A DNA stretch of 64,000 nt from Vitis vinifera (Eukaryota; Streptophyta; Magnoliopsida; Vitales; Vitaceae): positions 32,657,501 through 32,721,500 of the forward strand of contig NC_081822.1 in NCBI RefSeq assembly GCF_030704535.1. The letters run 5' to 3'. The notes below the pieces were generated by a model. It saw only the letters and a program-made list of their open reading frames with translations. It was not told the origin of the DNA and did no database searches. This document shows positions 1 through 12,560 of the stretch, piece after piece (within the stretch, counting starts at the first letter, position 1; the number at the start of each line of letters is the position of its first letter). A program made the position numbers and the translations under genes.

Positions 1-21
1 TGGAAATTAAGAATGCGTTTT

Positions 22-95
22 TATAGTGATTTTAGAAAGTATTTTTAATTTTTTAATACTTAAAAAGAAAAAATAAAATTCAAATGTTATAAAGA
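22..95. repeat. Partial small inverted-repeat element at window edge
   Basis: The opening bases match the start of the short element found in the TIR-gene introns near 17.9 kb and 23.0 kb (TAGTGATTTTAG, then A/T runs). Only one end is recognisable and the left border may lie outside the window. Confidence 0.35.
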
Positions 96-506
96 CAAGC
101 CATCTTGCATATGCCTTATTTTCTTGCATGGAAACTACGAGGATTCTTATCATATATTCAATGCCCCAAGACTCAGTTTTTACTTTCATTAGATTGAGAG
201 ACCAAAGATCATTTATCTCATTACTAATACTGTTATCCATTAATAATTAAGTCTCTCTTATAGATATTGTCATTTCTAGGACCAAACCCGTAAAGCTTTA
301 ACATATATATTTAAGTGGAAATCACTACAGCATTCCTAACTTCTTTCCTAGTCCTACAAGCACCCCTCATGCAAGTATGACATCCTTATTGTCGTGAGCA
401 TGACATTCTTCTAATGTTTCGTAAGATTGTTGGTTAGATATATAGAAACCCTTACGGCGAGACAGACTCTCCACCTCAGAGTGAGAGATTGTCTCTAACT
501 AATTGT
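96..506. other. Intergenic DNA downstream of the GDSL gene
   Basis: No coding exon or RNA gene is recognisable. The stretch is less AT-rich than the 3-5 kb region and may be decayed repeat, but no element ends could be fixed. It lies 3' of the minus-strand GDSL gene. Confidence 0.4.
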
Positions 507-570
507 AATGATCTGCTCCCTCTCATATAGATGGAATAGATAATATTTATATAAAAGGGAGCAGATCATT
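507..570. repeat. Short perfect inverted repeat (hairpin)
   Basis: Two perfect 14-base arms, AATGATCTGCTCCC at 507-520 and its reverse complement at 557-570, flank a 36-base AT-rich loop. It sits about 230 bases past the GDSL stop codon. It could be a small fold-back element or an RNA hairpin. No known plant microRNA sequence is recognised in it. Confidence 0.7.
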
Positions 571-800
571 TTATGTCAAAGCATGCATGATTCCTATATG
601 GGTAGAAAGGTGAAGAAGATAGGAAATGATGATAAAAAAACAAGGACAGATTACCTGCTTGAATTGAAAGAATATAACAGCAAACGGAAAATATCAAAAA
701 CACTAACAACCCCAGCATTTACACTGGAAAACAGCTTGAAATTAAAGCAAATAAAACCATTACTTCTGCTCTTAAAATAAATTTAAGAAGTTCCAAACTC

Positions 801-2550
801 TTAAAGCATGGCCAATTGCTGTATATTTATGGGGTAAGCATAAGATTGTGATTTGGAACTGAATGACTTCTTGGCCATTATGATGTTGGCGACATCGGTT
901 GGATGAAAGGCATCCCAGAAGATGTACTTTCTGCGGTCATCACAAGGTTCTTGAAGGGGAAGACAAGTTATCTGTCCGTTATTTTTTCCCACCCCACAGC
1001 ATCCTTTGTCTACTACTTCAAATCCTGCACCATTCATACTCAAAACATAGTTAAAAAACAAGCCTCCTTTTTGACGACCTTGTTATTGAATGTCAAATTC
1101 GTCAGACAATTGGGTTATGAAGATTAGAACTTCATAGAACCTTGAAAGAAGTAGAGTGGATTAGGCCATAGGGATCAATTAGAAGGAAGATTAATTGGGG
1201 GAAGTAGCTTACCATAAGTAGCTGCATTTAGTACTAGGTCTTTGGAGTTTTGGAATGAATCCAGGTACACAAACTTGGCTCCAGGCAATTGACCATTGTT
1301 GAATCGATCAACCAGCTTTCGAAGCCCCGTGTTGAATAAAATAATTGCTTTGTTGATACTTTCATTGCACTGGCTACCACTACCATTAAATCGGGCCAAC
1401 TGATATGGTATGCAGCCAATTTGGCCAACCGAGGTCACAACCACCTTACGAGCTCCCAGTTCATATAATTCCTAATCAATGAATAACCATGAATTCACAT
1501 TTTCATCTCCAAAGGATAAAATGATAACTTTTCTAAAAACATGGTTGATGTTTTACAAAATCAAAAGCATTTATATACTGAATCTTTACATAAAGTACTT
1601 CTGAAACATTTTAGAAAATATGGTATTTCTCTGAAGATATGCTACTTAGATTAAGGAGTTACCGTTAGCTGTCGAGAGTAGTCCTGAAGAAGTGCAGCAG
1701 CATAAGCCTTTGTGGTGTAATCCGAACCAGTTGAATAGAAATCGGGCATGAAATAGTTGTTAAGGTAGTCATTGCTTCCCATCCCAGAATAGAAGATGCA
1801 TTTACTAAGATAGCTGTTTAGAGCATTGGTATCTCCTCTGAAAAACCGCCTCATCTGCACAACTGTATTGGCAAAGTTGGAAACCTGTTGGTTCATGGGA
1901 ATGTGATCTCCCTGTAAATCAATACACAAATCATATCATTATAAACATTCTGAACAAATTATATTCAGGGATTTAAGTAGGCTTTCATTTAGGTTTTAAT
2001 TACCAGATTGTTGCCGGTTTCATCACGAATACCAGCTGCTCCTGATGCATAATTCACTCCCCCAAGTAGTGCAGGTCCCCGGGTTCTCGCATAAGGTGGA
2101 ATATAATTAGAAAACCCTAGAAGTTGAGCTGCAAATATTGCAAGAAAAAGGCAGATACATGTCAGAATAAACCAAAAATCCAAGTGTTTGATTAACTTTA
2201 TGGATAGAATAAATACCATTCTATTCATTTATTTTACTGAAAGGAAGTTGAATGGAAAGTATTGGAAGAGAATGCAAAACATTTTTCTAAATACAATTAC
2301 CAAGAGCATCAACATAAGTTCGACCATTAGTGAACCGGCCAGTGACTCCTTGAGGAAAGTCAATGCCGTAAGGCCTGTAATTAGCTCTGGAAAGTGTGAG
2401 GATTCCATTGTTGTTTCCATTGTCCACCAGTGAGTCACCAAAGATGAAGAAACAAGGCACTTGGGGCTCTTGTGCCTGTGAACAAGCTCTAGCACTGAGC
2501 CAAAGCAAGGCCAAAAAACCCGAAAAAACTAACTCACTGGAACTCCCCAT
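801..2550 (-). CDS. GDSL-motif esterase/lipase, secreted
   Basis: Five exons on the minus strand with GT-AG introns: 2301-2550, 2004-2128, 1663-1911, 1213-1471 and 801-1024. They total 1107 nt and give 368 residues, the usual size for plant GDSL lipases. The first ~25 residues are a hydrophobic leader, so the protein is probably secreted to the cell wall. The GDSL block is FIFGDSLVDNG with the nucleophile Ser40, the Asn block is GSNDY (Asn172), and the C-terminal catalytic pair is in DAFHPT (Asp332, His335). The block-II glycine is in GGVNYASGAAG. Enzymes of this family hydrolyse ester bonds of lipids or cell-wall acyl groups; the substrate cannot be read from sequence. All exons are open and phases match, so the gene looks intact. 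The start is the first ATG before the leader, about 55 bases from a TATA box. Confidence 0.95.
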
Positions 2551-2604
2551 GTTGCAGCAACCTTAGAGCTTGATTGCACACAGAAAGCTTAGCTCCAAGT
2601 ATGA

Positions 2605-2614
2605 AGATTTATAG
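2605..2614 (-). promoter_or_regulatory. TATA box of the GDSL gene
   Basis: On the minus strand the sequence reads ACTATAAATC about 55 bases upstream of the GDSL start codon. Transcription starting ~30 bases downstream would leave a short leader. Motif and spacing only; no transcript evidence. Confidence 0.5.
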
Positions 2615-3349
2615 TAAGGATTGTGGTATTTTGCTATTATGGGGTTCATGTGCTCTGGCCTTACGAGATGGGGAAATATGGAAAGAGCCCGTGAGAGTAA
2701 TGGGAAAAAGCTTTTAGTTGTAGATCATGTGTTATTTTCTTTTGATGAGCGGTGATGGAACAGTGACATCTCGTGACCAACAAAGGCTATATACTACATA
2801 ACAACTATTTCAAAAGAAAATGCCTTGCTTCCTCACATTATTTATTTATTTATTGCGTACAAAGTTTAAGGAAAACTAAAGCTACAAGAAAAAAAAATTG
2901 AAAAAAAATTAAAAACTAAAAAAAAAAAAAAAAAAAAAAGTTTAGACATAATTATCATTTCATATATTTCTCTAAATTTATTTTTCTTTTTATCTGTTTA
3001 GTACAAAAGAGGAATATATATATACCATGGAAAAAAAAAAATTTGTTTGGTTCAAGGAAAATATTAGAGAAAGAAAAAAAAAATTATTTTCTTATATATT
3101 GTGTACATTGTATAAAATATAAAAAAAATTAAATATAATTTATATAATTTAAAAACAAAAAATTATTTTTAAATCGCGTGGCCAAACAGACACATAGAAA
3201 GAGAACAATATCATGAATTTCTTGATATGTATTTTATTTTAACATAAAAGAAATTAGTTATAAAATATTAAAATGTGCAATGTTAGATAACATGACTTCT
3301 ATTTTTATTTTCAAAGAAAACATAATTAGTTTAAAAAAAAAACATATTT
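2615..3349. other. AT-rich intergenic DNA
   Basis: Contains a long A run near 2920-2940 and A/T-rich low-complexity sequence. No gene recognised. A fragment near 3165-3195 ends like the elements found at 46.5 and 63.4 kb (ATTTTTAAATCGCGTGGCCAAA-like end). Confidence 0.5.
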
Positions 3350-3757
3350 AAAGTCTCTTTGGTAATTGTTTTTTAATATAATTTTGAAAAATAATTTTTA
3401 AAAACAATTTTTGAAAACTATTCTCTAATTTTTGTAGGACAAAAGTCTATTTAGAAACCTAAAATATTTTTAACTTGTTTTAAATATTTTTAAATATGTT
3501 TTAAAAATAATTTTTATATATAGTGTTTTATTTTTAATTATTCTACATGTGTGTATAATTATTTTTTAAAACAATCCTTAAGAAATAAGTGAAAATAATA
3601 AAAAATAATTAAAAAATATTTTCTAAAAACACCATATTTTCTATTCTTAATAATAGAAAACAAAAAACAGTTTTTAATTGTCAAACATATTTTCTATATT
3701 TTTTATTCTAAAAAATAGAAAATCAATTTTAAAAAATAATTCTCAAACAGACCCTAA
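3350..3757 (+). repeat. Family A non-autonomous inverted-repeat element, copy 1
   Basis: About 400 bp, A/T-rich, with related inverted ends (TTTGGTAATTGTTTTT at the left, AATTCTCAAACAGACCC at the right). The internal signature GGACAAAAGTCTATTT and the following TTTAACTTGTTTT recur in at least five other places in this window (about 13.0, 25.6, 26.5, 31.8 and 32.7 kb). No coding capacity. The superfamily (hAT-like is a guess) is not fixed because no clear target duplication was found. Confidence 0.65.
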
Positions 3758-5379
3758 GATGTTTTTTCATAAGAAGATTAATTTAGTGTTTTAAATATTT
3801 TTATGAAAATTGAATAATATTTTCTAAAAGGTTGAAAACAAATAAGTGAACAAAAGGTCATACACAATATAAAAGTAAGATTAACACTATAAATATAAAA
3901 GAAATAAAAATATAAACAAATGTTGATATTATAATGTATATTTGAAATCAAACACTTTCTCAAAAGTGCATTATAAAAATTTTATTTATTTATTACATTA
4001 TAATTATTACGAGAAAATAATTTATTTTATATTAGAAAATAATTCATTTTAATAGATTTATCATAAGAATATTAAAATGTTTTATTACTTCATTATAAAA
4101 TAAAAAATATAATTAAAAAAAAAAAAGAATAATGAACAAATATAAGATAACTTGAATAAGAGAAAATGGATTTGGTAGGTTTGGTTTGAAGTCGTGTAAA
4201 ATAATTATTTATAAGCAAACTATAAAATATATTTTCTTCCATGATGTCAATAAAATAATATTTCTTGATATTATTTTTTTTATTTTTTTGGTTTCTTTGC
4301 TAAAGCCTTTATTTTGATTGTCCTCGTTTGCTTCTTTTATTTTTAATTTTTAGTCCTTAATTTTGTTTCTTTTTTAGAACCTTCTATTTTATTTGCCCCT
4401 CATTTGTGATTAGAAAGTATTCTTACAAATGATAGAGGCTTATAAATTTCAAAAATTCATAACTACCAATCAACACCCAAAACAATAATATAATTTGTTT
4501 TTGGACTTAAATTTTTTTTTCTACATATTATTTATTATATACATTTTTTGACTGTATAAAAAAAGTTAAAATACTTAACTTTTTGCTCGATGTTAAAAAT
4601 AGCTTATGAAACAACCAAAACATAATCTCAAGACAACTTTCACCTTATTAATACTTAATACTTAATAAAAATAAAATGATAAAAAATAGTTTAATATTTA
4701 ATACTATTAAGTTATATTTAAAATTAAAATAAAATTTATTTAAATTTAAGTTAAAAAAAAAAAACAAACAAACAAATAGATATATGAATTAAACATCGAT
4801 CAAAATATAAAGAACGTATTTTATTAACAAGGTTTTTGCCAAAATTGATTGCAATCAAACTTACTAAATAGACATAAGATTTAAATTTTTCCCTAAAGCC
4901 TTAGACTCGGATTAATTGAAATTAAACATAAAATTGATGAAAATTCTTTCTAAAAGATTGGCAGCAAAATATTTTTACTTGGAAGAAATTTTCCATAGAT
5001 TTTATATCAAACTATTATAATAATTATTATTTTTATTATTTAGATACTTGTTATAATACTTTTTATTTCAATGGTCCAGATTGATTGAATCATCGACGGC
5101 TCCAGATTCTTGTTTGAATCACCATTTGGACTAGAAGGAGTTAAACCATATATGGTCAAACCAGACGACCCCATGCTTGACCCCCTGGATCGTTGGCCCA
5201 GCTTGGTCGGTACTTAAGAAGCACCCTATTTTTGTTTGCAGAATGGTTATTAATGTTAATGGGCTGGGGTAGGCCAACCAGGCCCGGTGGTCCAACTGTT
5301 GGATCGGTAGCCCGAAACTCATGTGCCATTATTGGATGGCTTCTCCTCTTCTGAATTTTCACGATATATTTATATATAT
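3758..5379. other. AT-rich intergenic DNA upstream of the LysM gene
   Basis: Very A/T-rich to about 5050, then a more balanced stretch (5080-5350) that may be promoter. No exon with known protein similarity was seen on either strand. Part of 4550-4760 resembles the short element at 45.8 kb. Confidence 0.45.
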
Positions 5380-5657
5380 ATTTGACATTATTTTGTTATT
5401 TTTTATTTTTAAAAATATTTATAGAAAAGGAATATTTTAGAGGAAGCCCCCCCGGCTGTGATTGGCTTCAGGGGTTTTGGTTCCTGGGTGAGCTGGGTCC
5501 TCTGAGGACCAGCCCAAGCCACCCAAAATCGTTTTATTTTTCTTTCCCAAATTGGAATCGCTTGATCTTCCTTCATTCTCTCATGGAACTGAAACTGTGT
5601 CACACACCAATACTCACATTTTCATCTCAGAGGTTCTTCTTCTTCTTCTTCTTCTTC

Positions 5658-5695
<38 letters not shown>

Positions 5696-5939
5696 GAATT
5701 GTTTTGCTTCCAGGTTCTGTTTGGATTCGTGGATAAGCAAGCAGAGATCGTTCAAGAAGCATTTCCGAATGCTCACTGAGGTTCTTTCTCTCTCTCAATC
5801 TTTTACCTGTGTTTGATTGCTGAGAAAACTAAGGGTTTTTTTTTTTTTCGTAATTTTTTTCTCAGTAGCCAAACAGAGGGTTTAACTGAGTAATTGTTGG
5901 GATTGATTGTAATTGCTTATGGGTTTTGTGGCTGCAGAA
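5380..5939 (+). promoter_or_regulatory. Probable 5' leader and first intron of the LysM gene
   Basis: Balanced base composition, a TTC/TTA microsatellite, a donor-like GAG|GTTCTT near 5780 and an acceptor CTGCAG just before the ATG at 5940 suggest a leader exon and an intron in the leader. No meaningful protein is encoded here. Confidence 0.4.
5633..5694 (+). repeat. TTC then TTA compound microsatellite
   Basis: About eight TTC units run directly into about twelve TTA units. It lies in the presumed leader of the LysM gene and is expected to vary in length between plants. Confidence 0.9.
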
Positions 5940-8900
5940 ATGGAGGTTTCAAATTCAGGAGATTTCAAAGGGTCAACACTCCACCAAGCACAATTCAGTG
6001 CACATGGTCAAAGAGTAAAAGAAAATACATTTATATACAGAATTTGAATTTTATCAGTTTGCTACTAAGTAAAATTTTCACTTGTATTCATGTCTAGATG
6101 CTTGTATTTTGGATTGTGCGGTTTTCCAATTAGCGAGAAATGGGGTCTATTTGGCAGGATTCGGATTAAGAATTGAGGTCAAGTCTGCTGAAAAGATGTT
6201 TACAGCAAAAGAAAATTTAGGAAAATCAGCATTTTTAAATCCTTCTGTTAAATTTGGCTCAAAAAGTATTTGAATGAGATTTAGTCGGTTTGTGCATAGA
6301 TTTGTTGTAGATGTGGGAATTTAGATAAAGTTGAAGTCAGGAGAGAGAAAAAAAAATGTAGAGTTAATTTGTGAAGTAAAAACCATGATACTTTGAACTG
6401 ATTAAGCTACATTAATATGTTCCACCTGCCGTTTTGAAATTTTTGAGTGGCAGAGGTGAAACTTTGAGTTCAATATCGAAGCAATATGGGGTGTCCATAT
6501 ATTCAATTGCTGCAGCTAATAAGAATATAGAGGATATTGACCTTGTATTCTGTGGGCAGCACCTCAATATTCCTTCTTCTGCTGTGGGAGAGACTCAGAA
6601 GGTGTGCATTCTAAGATAATATCATAGATTAATTTGAGTTCTTTTTCCATGTCATGCTTACATTTTAGTTGTTAAATCTTAGAATAGTTGCAAATGTGAT
6701 ATGTATGTCCAGCATTTTGTTTGTTGAATGCATAAGTATAATGTAATCAATCTTTATCTCGATATGGTTATAAGCTTCTTGCTTGTTATATAACCACTGT
6801 TGCATGTAATTCTGTTCTCAATAACATTTGTTTATAAGATTTTGAAGATTGTTGTTATAAATGTTCTTCTTATACAAGAAAAGAGGATGATGATTTTGGA
6901 TGTAAAATTAGTAGGTTTCCTAATTATGAACAACTAGGTATAATCTATATATATGTGTTTGGTTCTCATTCTGAAAAGAGGGAACAAGAAGGTGTAACTT
7001 GCATATGGTGTTTAGTGAAGGCATGAGGGTGTCACACAAGTTTCAAGATGTGTGAGGTGCATGCCTTGAGGGATGGGGCTTCACCTTCATGCATGGTTAT
7101 CCTTTTTTTCAGGAAGTCTGAAATTGAGAAGGGATAAATACACATTTCTGAAAAAATATATACATTTCTTATATAATATACGTTCACATAACTTCTACTC
7201 ATCCTGTAGTATCTCCCACCTGAATACTAGAACTGTTAACAAGGGCCTAGAATACAACATAGTCAAATACCATATTTGAAACGGATTATGGCACTTACCA
7301 CAACGTAATTATAATACAAATGATACTAGTAGGTTCAAGATGGGCCTCTTTAAAGCATATTAGGATGGTCAAAAGGCATGTTCACTTTTGCATCCCAAAG
7401 TTGCAAAATAGGTGCCCACATATTGACAACAAGGTGTTATAGGCAATCATGTTGTATCCCTAGGAACCATTTCCTGTTGTGCCTCCATAGTGATGACAAG
7501 GTGTTATAGGGAATCATGTTGTACCCCTTAGGAGACATTTCCTGTGGCACAAAGACTAAATTATTTATCCACACACACACACACACACACACACACATGA
7601 TGCATATCTATTTCCATCTGAAACTGAGAAATACTGTTAATGAAAGAACAAGATTATTGACACATATTTGGAAACACAATGATCAAAAACAAAGTAGGAG
7701 GAAAATGACAATACATCACCATGTCTCCTTAGTCCTGATCCTCTTCAGTGTTCATTGTCACATGCTAGCTTCTTTGGTAGGGTTGAATTCATATTATCCA
7801 GAATTGTCCAAACTGAACCCATTATGCCAACACATTTTTATTGAAATATGTTAATTTTTAATATTGCAATAGCATGAGAATATAAGTAGTAACGGTCATG
7901 TTAGTAAATAATATATTAAAATCTTAACTCTAATTAAAATTGATAAGTGGATCATCACAGGTTGAACAGATTTTCAGGCTATAACTACAACATTTCTGTT
8001 ATCCGGCTCTGGGCAGACTTTGCCTACCCTTGTAAGAACCATAAAACATTCTAACATGCCTCCTGGTTCAACAATTCTTTTCCTTAAACTAATTTTTTTT
8101 ATCATATCTATGACTTGAACCATGTCCTTAGTTAAATTTTTTTGGAGCATGCTCTGGCATAAAAGAGGTCAAATTTAATATGGAAATCGCTGCCAATAGT
8201 ATTCTTCATGCTGGACCTCCATCAATATTGTTTTCGGAATTTTAAAATGTTTTGGACTTTGTCTGGCTTCTAAAGCTGCACATGGTTTGTGTTTTTATCA
8301 GTTTCAAACTGAGAAAAGCAAGTTATCTAGCTTTGATACATTGAAAAGACATCAACACTCTTTGGAAGTCTTGGGCGGGCGGTTAAACCAAAAGTTATGC
8401 ACTGTGGCACTATCCTTCCATAGCTTATCACATGTAAGCCCATTCTTGTTATTTTTGCAGAATAGGTGCTTTCATTATTATTGATAGTTTATGCTGATTT
8501 TATATTATTGTCAATATCTTTTTCTTGGAAGTTCATCAGTACTGGTTATTGTCAATAATCTCAGAAGGTTTGTCAATCTTATTATCAGGCTAAAGCAACT
8601 GGTTATTTTCTAGTTCTGGTTCCTCTTATAGCATTTTGCATCAGATGCATAATTGGTGCCTTTCAAAATAGAGTTGTTGGAGATTTGAGACATCAAGCTG
8701 TTAATGAATCAGAGGTAGATTATCATGGATCCAAAAGTGTACGGTGGAAATCTGCTCTTGATGACATAAGGGAACCAGATACTCTGGACACTGGACTGCA
8801 ACCGGATTCCATTGTAAGTTTTTGGTGTGTTCTATTGTAATTCCTTTTTCTTTTTTTCTTTCCTTTTATAACTTTTTTTTATTGTTAAGTTAGCTGGGTA

Positions 8901-11073
8901 TATTGCAGGTCAGTGCATCTGATTTTCAGTCAATGAGATGGAGGTTAAATTTATGTGATTAAATCTTGGTGGTTTTTTAGGTCATTCTTTCTTTTCACCA
9001 TTTTGTACTTGATTTTGAAATTTATTTTTTCTCAGTGAAAGGATTAGTACAACTGTGAACAAATAGAGTCTGAGTAACTGCTGGATATAAATTCTAATGC
9101 CAAATTTACCTGAAATTCAACTTTCGGGATCAGTTAGCCTTTGAGTGAATAAATTAGGGAGATAAAATGAGTATTACTTCTTGGATCATTGGAGTTGAGA
9201 CAATCCAATGGAGCAGAGCTTTTGGCTTTCCTTTACAGTCTTATGCAGACTAAAAGTTAGTCTTATTAAAGCGAATTGATGATTCAGCTAGCATCAAAGG
9301 TGAGGTAACAAATATTTTGAGTTCTGCTCATTTCATTGTATAGAAAACTCATCTATGAAGATTTTGGCAAACACATGCCTCTTTCTTGCTAAAGGTCCAC
9401 ACTACACTTGATTTATACCTATAACAGTTTTGCCTCTTGGTACAGTGTTTGTTAGGTGTTTTTGGTTTCTTTCGGTTTTTTGTACTTTTTCATTTGCTCC
9501 TTTGACAACTCATTTCTTTAGTTTTTAATCTTGAGGTAAAGACCTCATCACCTGCTTTCATTTTCTCACTCTTGAAATGAACTTTGTTTCTAGTTGCAAA
9601 GAATTATTGGATGAATTCATTAGCAGAAGCTTAGTTTTAGGCAGGAACCTGTTTCCATGACTGGGAAGCAAAAACAAGGAAGCCATTTTTCTAAAGCCTC
9701 AACAGCCCTATACTTGCATGTGACAAGCACAGACAGCATGTAAAATTCTAGTTAACATGAGCTCTGATCCTAAGTTGAGTTACCAATTTTCCTAAAGCTT
9801 ACATTGTGAGGATTTGAGTCCATGCTCTAATATTTTTAAATGTTTTAGAAACTATAAGGGAGATTTTGGAAATTATCAGGGAATACTGGAGGACTTGTGA
9901 GAAACCTGTTTTCCATGAAGTTTGTATAAGTTTCTTATAGAAACCAATATTTGTTAGTGTTTCCAATTAAGTTTATATACGTTTCTCATTTGATTAATAA
10001 ACATTTTTCTAATTTCATGTTTTCCTAATTTGTCTTGGACTGTGTTTGCTGCATGGACTTCCATTCTGGCAAACTATGAATTTCATCCCTTAATGCAGAA
10101 TAAACAACATAGTGAAGAAGATATGGATAGGGTGTTCGTGTCTATCCATGTTTGTTGTCTAGCATGGATATAGTAATTGAACAATATGTTATGTAGTAAT
10201 GAATACTTTATAAATCGGAAATTATTATACGTGCTCGTCAGTTATGTTAAATCTTGCATAATGAAGCAGAGCTTTCGGATTAGATATTGTCCATTACCAT
10301 GATTGGTAGGAAGACTGAATTGCACCATGTTGTCCTCTTACTCTTTAGGCAGTGTTTGATTATTATGAAAGTACTACTGTAAAATAAAAGTACTAATAGT
10401 TAGAATTAAAATTAAAGAAAACATAATTTCCCTGCATAAATATGATTTGAACAAGAAGTTTTCTTAACGAGGAAAATTTTGGTTTCTAAATAGCATGATA
10501 ATTGTTGGAAAAACCCTTTTTACCTGCATAAGTTGTCCTTGTCCATTTATCTACAAAAATTCAAAAAGCCTAAAATTATGTGATACAGCAGTCTGAAAAG
10601 TTCATAAGAATTGGCTCCTTCTATGTTGATAGGAGAGATTTCAAACACACCGATGACAACAAAAGCATTAGAAGATTACGTTTGCAGCAACTCCAGATTT
10701 TGAAGGTTTTGCAGAACTAATTGGCATGACTGAATAATTATGTGTTGCATAAATTTCTGAATTTTCCCTTCTTTTTTTTTTATTGGTCCACCAAATGGGC
10801 CGCGATTGGTTTTGAATCTTATGCTGTGAAATGAGATATATTCCTATTAAACCACAAATTTTCACTCTCTTTGATCTGAACATTCAATTTCTTTACACTT
10901 GACATGCTGGTGATTTTCAAACTTTCATGCAGAATCCTTCAGAAGTTCAAACTCAAGGTTCTGCTGAGGAGGTGTCTCATGCTTATGGAAAACTCGAACA
11001 TGATTATCAGCAATTTCTGTCAGAATGTGGAATAAGCAAATGGGGGTACTGGCGTGGAGGTTCCCATGGATAG
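5940..11073 (+). CDS. LysM-domain protein with one membrane helix
   Basis: Probable coding exons are 5940-~6006, ~6454-6601, 8302-8433, 8589-8813 and 10933-11073 (TAG). The last three junctions are in frame (phase 0) with good GT-AG sites. The join of the first coding exon to the LysM exon is uncertain: more than one donor/acceptor pair keeps frame. The second exon carries one LysM domain (ETLSSISKQYGVSIYSIAAA, then DIDLVFCGQHLNIP); such domains bind N-acetylglucosamine glycans. The exon at 8589 encodes a hydrophobic segment GYFLVLVPLIAFCIRCIIG, a likely membrane helix, followed by an acidic tail ending in SKWGYWRGGSHG. No signal peptide is visible, unlike LysM receptor proteins. About 220 residues. 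The introns are long (1.7 and 2.1 kb). It looks intact apart from the unresolved 5' end. Confidence 0.75.
7425..7558 (+). repeat. Two-copy tandem repeat, 67-bp period, in LysM intron
   Basis: Two imperfect units share ACAAGGTGTTATAGG, AATCATGTTGTA and CATTTCCTGT in the same order, 67 bases apart. Confidence 0.7.
7570..7597 (+). repeat. AC dinucleotide microsatellite
   Basis: About fourteen CA units inside the LysM-gene intron. Confidence 0.9.
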
Positions 11074-11738
11074 AGCATTGTTTTAGCATTAACTCCATGC
11101 TCACCACAATATGGACGACTGAAATTGCTCTATCTTCTGAATTTTCAACATATTACACAGCTCAACAAAGCTTGAGTTCCAACCCGAACTAAAGCTTGAA
11201 AATTATCCTTGGTGGAAAACTGAAGCAAGGAGAGTCTCCCCTTTGCCATCAGTAGAAGATTTTGGTGTGTACATTGACAGTAGATGTTCAGATCTTGTGT
11301 AAATTTTAGCTTTACTTTCACTATTTTCCAGCTCCTAACTTTAGTTGGTTTCCTCATGCGTCCAGAGGTGATGGGAGAAATATTTCATCACCATTGTTTG
11401 ATGAACATAGGAACTCAGAATGTAAAATGATACTATATTTTAAGCCCTGTTCCAATGGCAAACAGCTTTGTTGGTTCATATATTTTTGGGCTGTCATTGA
11501 TGATAAAAAGACAAGTTCTCAATGGTACTCATATCCCATATTTTCATCTCTTTCATTCCATTCAGGTCTCTGTATAGCTATTTGTTGAGTTCTCTTGGTA
11601 GAGTATCCATGAATTACCTACATAGAAAGTAGTGGCAGCTACTTCATCCAAAATTCAATAGAAATGCAAAAGCATTGCATTGGTGCCCTACACAGAAAAT
11701 CCTCGTATTACATGATGAAATTGGTGGATGAGCACTCC
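11074..11738 (+). other. 3' flank of the LysM gene
   Basis: Base composition stays gene-like after the stop, so some of this is probably 3' untranslated region. No further coding exon or clear terminator is seen. It ends at the tail of the LINE fragment. Confidence 0.4.
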
Positions 11739-12560
11739 TTTTTTTTTTTGGTTTGATAAGTAAAAGATAAAAAACTGTATTGAAAAGGGTCGTCAAAACA
11801 ACAACCTGGAGTATAAAAAGAATAAACATCCCCTTCTCCCTAGTTGGAACGATTAGTTGTCAAAAACGAAGGTGCAAAAAAACTCCACCCTCAACGAGAT
11901 TCCACCCAATCAATGAAACCAACTAAACTCGAATGACCATCTTTTACAAATAATTTCATCTCTGACCAAAGAAAATAAACAAAAGAACTCTTTAAGTCTT
12001 TTGATGGATAACGCATCATCCTCAAACGCAATTTTGTTTCTTACCTTCCAAACCATCCAAAAAATACACAAATGGTATGCTCTCCAAACTTTCTATCTCT
12101 TTTTTCCCACAAAGGACCCATCCCAATCCAAAAGCGTCACCTTAATTATGGCTAGTAGCACCCACTGCACCCCAAAGAGAGAGAAAAACAACGCCCAAAG
12201 GGTCCTTGTCTTGGCACAATGGAGGAAGATGTCATTTATTGATTCTTCATACATTTGACAAAGGTAGCATTTATTTGCTAAAGGTCATCCTCTTTTTTAA
12301 AGTTAGTCCAATTTAAGAGCTTTTCCCTACGTTTCTTCCTACCCAAAAATGGTCACTTTGGGCTGCACATAGGCTTTCTAAATGATAAGTGACGAGAAAG
12401 AGATTGGAGGGCCTAAAACTAATGCTTTGTATAGAGACTTAATGGAAAACTTCTCACATTTAGTCTCTCTCCAAAACACCCTATCTTCTACATTTTGCTG
12501 AACTCTCTTCCCATTAAGGCCCAATAAAAACCCGTTGATTCTTTCAAATATTTTATTGTC
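11739..12560 (-). mobile_element. LINE, 5'-truncated 3' end
   Basis: Read on the minus strand, this encodes the C-terminal zinc-binding end of a plant L1-type reverse transcriptase: an HCAKTRTLWALFFSLFGVQW segment, then a WRAYHLWMVWKVRNKIAFED-like segment. It continues into a 3' region ending in a run of A (the T run at 11741-11750 on the plus strand). The 5' part with endonuclease and polymerase is missing, the usual result of incomplete LINE integration. The reading frame has at least one shift and one stop. The 5' border near 12560 is approximate and target duplications were not found. Confidence 0.8.

Noticed and set aside
507-570. Hairpin as a known microRNA precursor
   Set aside because: Arms are only 14 bases and match no plant microRNA that I can recall.
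5382-5816. Open frame of 144 codons with poly-Phe/Leu
   Set aside because: It is produced by the TTC/TTA microsatellite and ignores the splice sites of the LysM gene leader.
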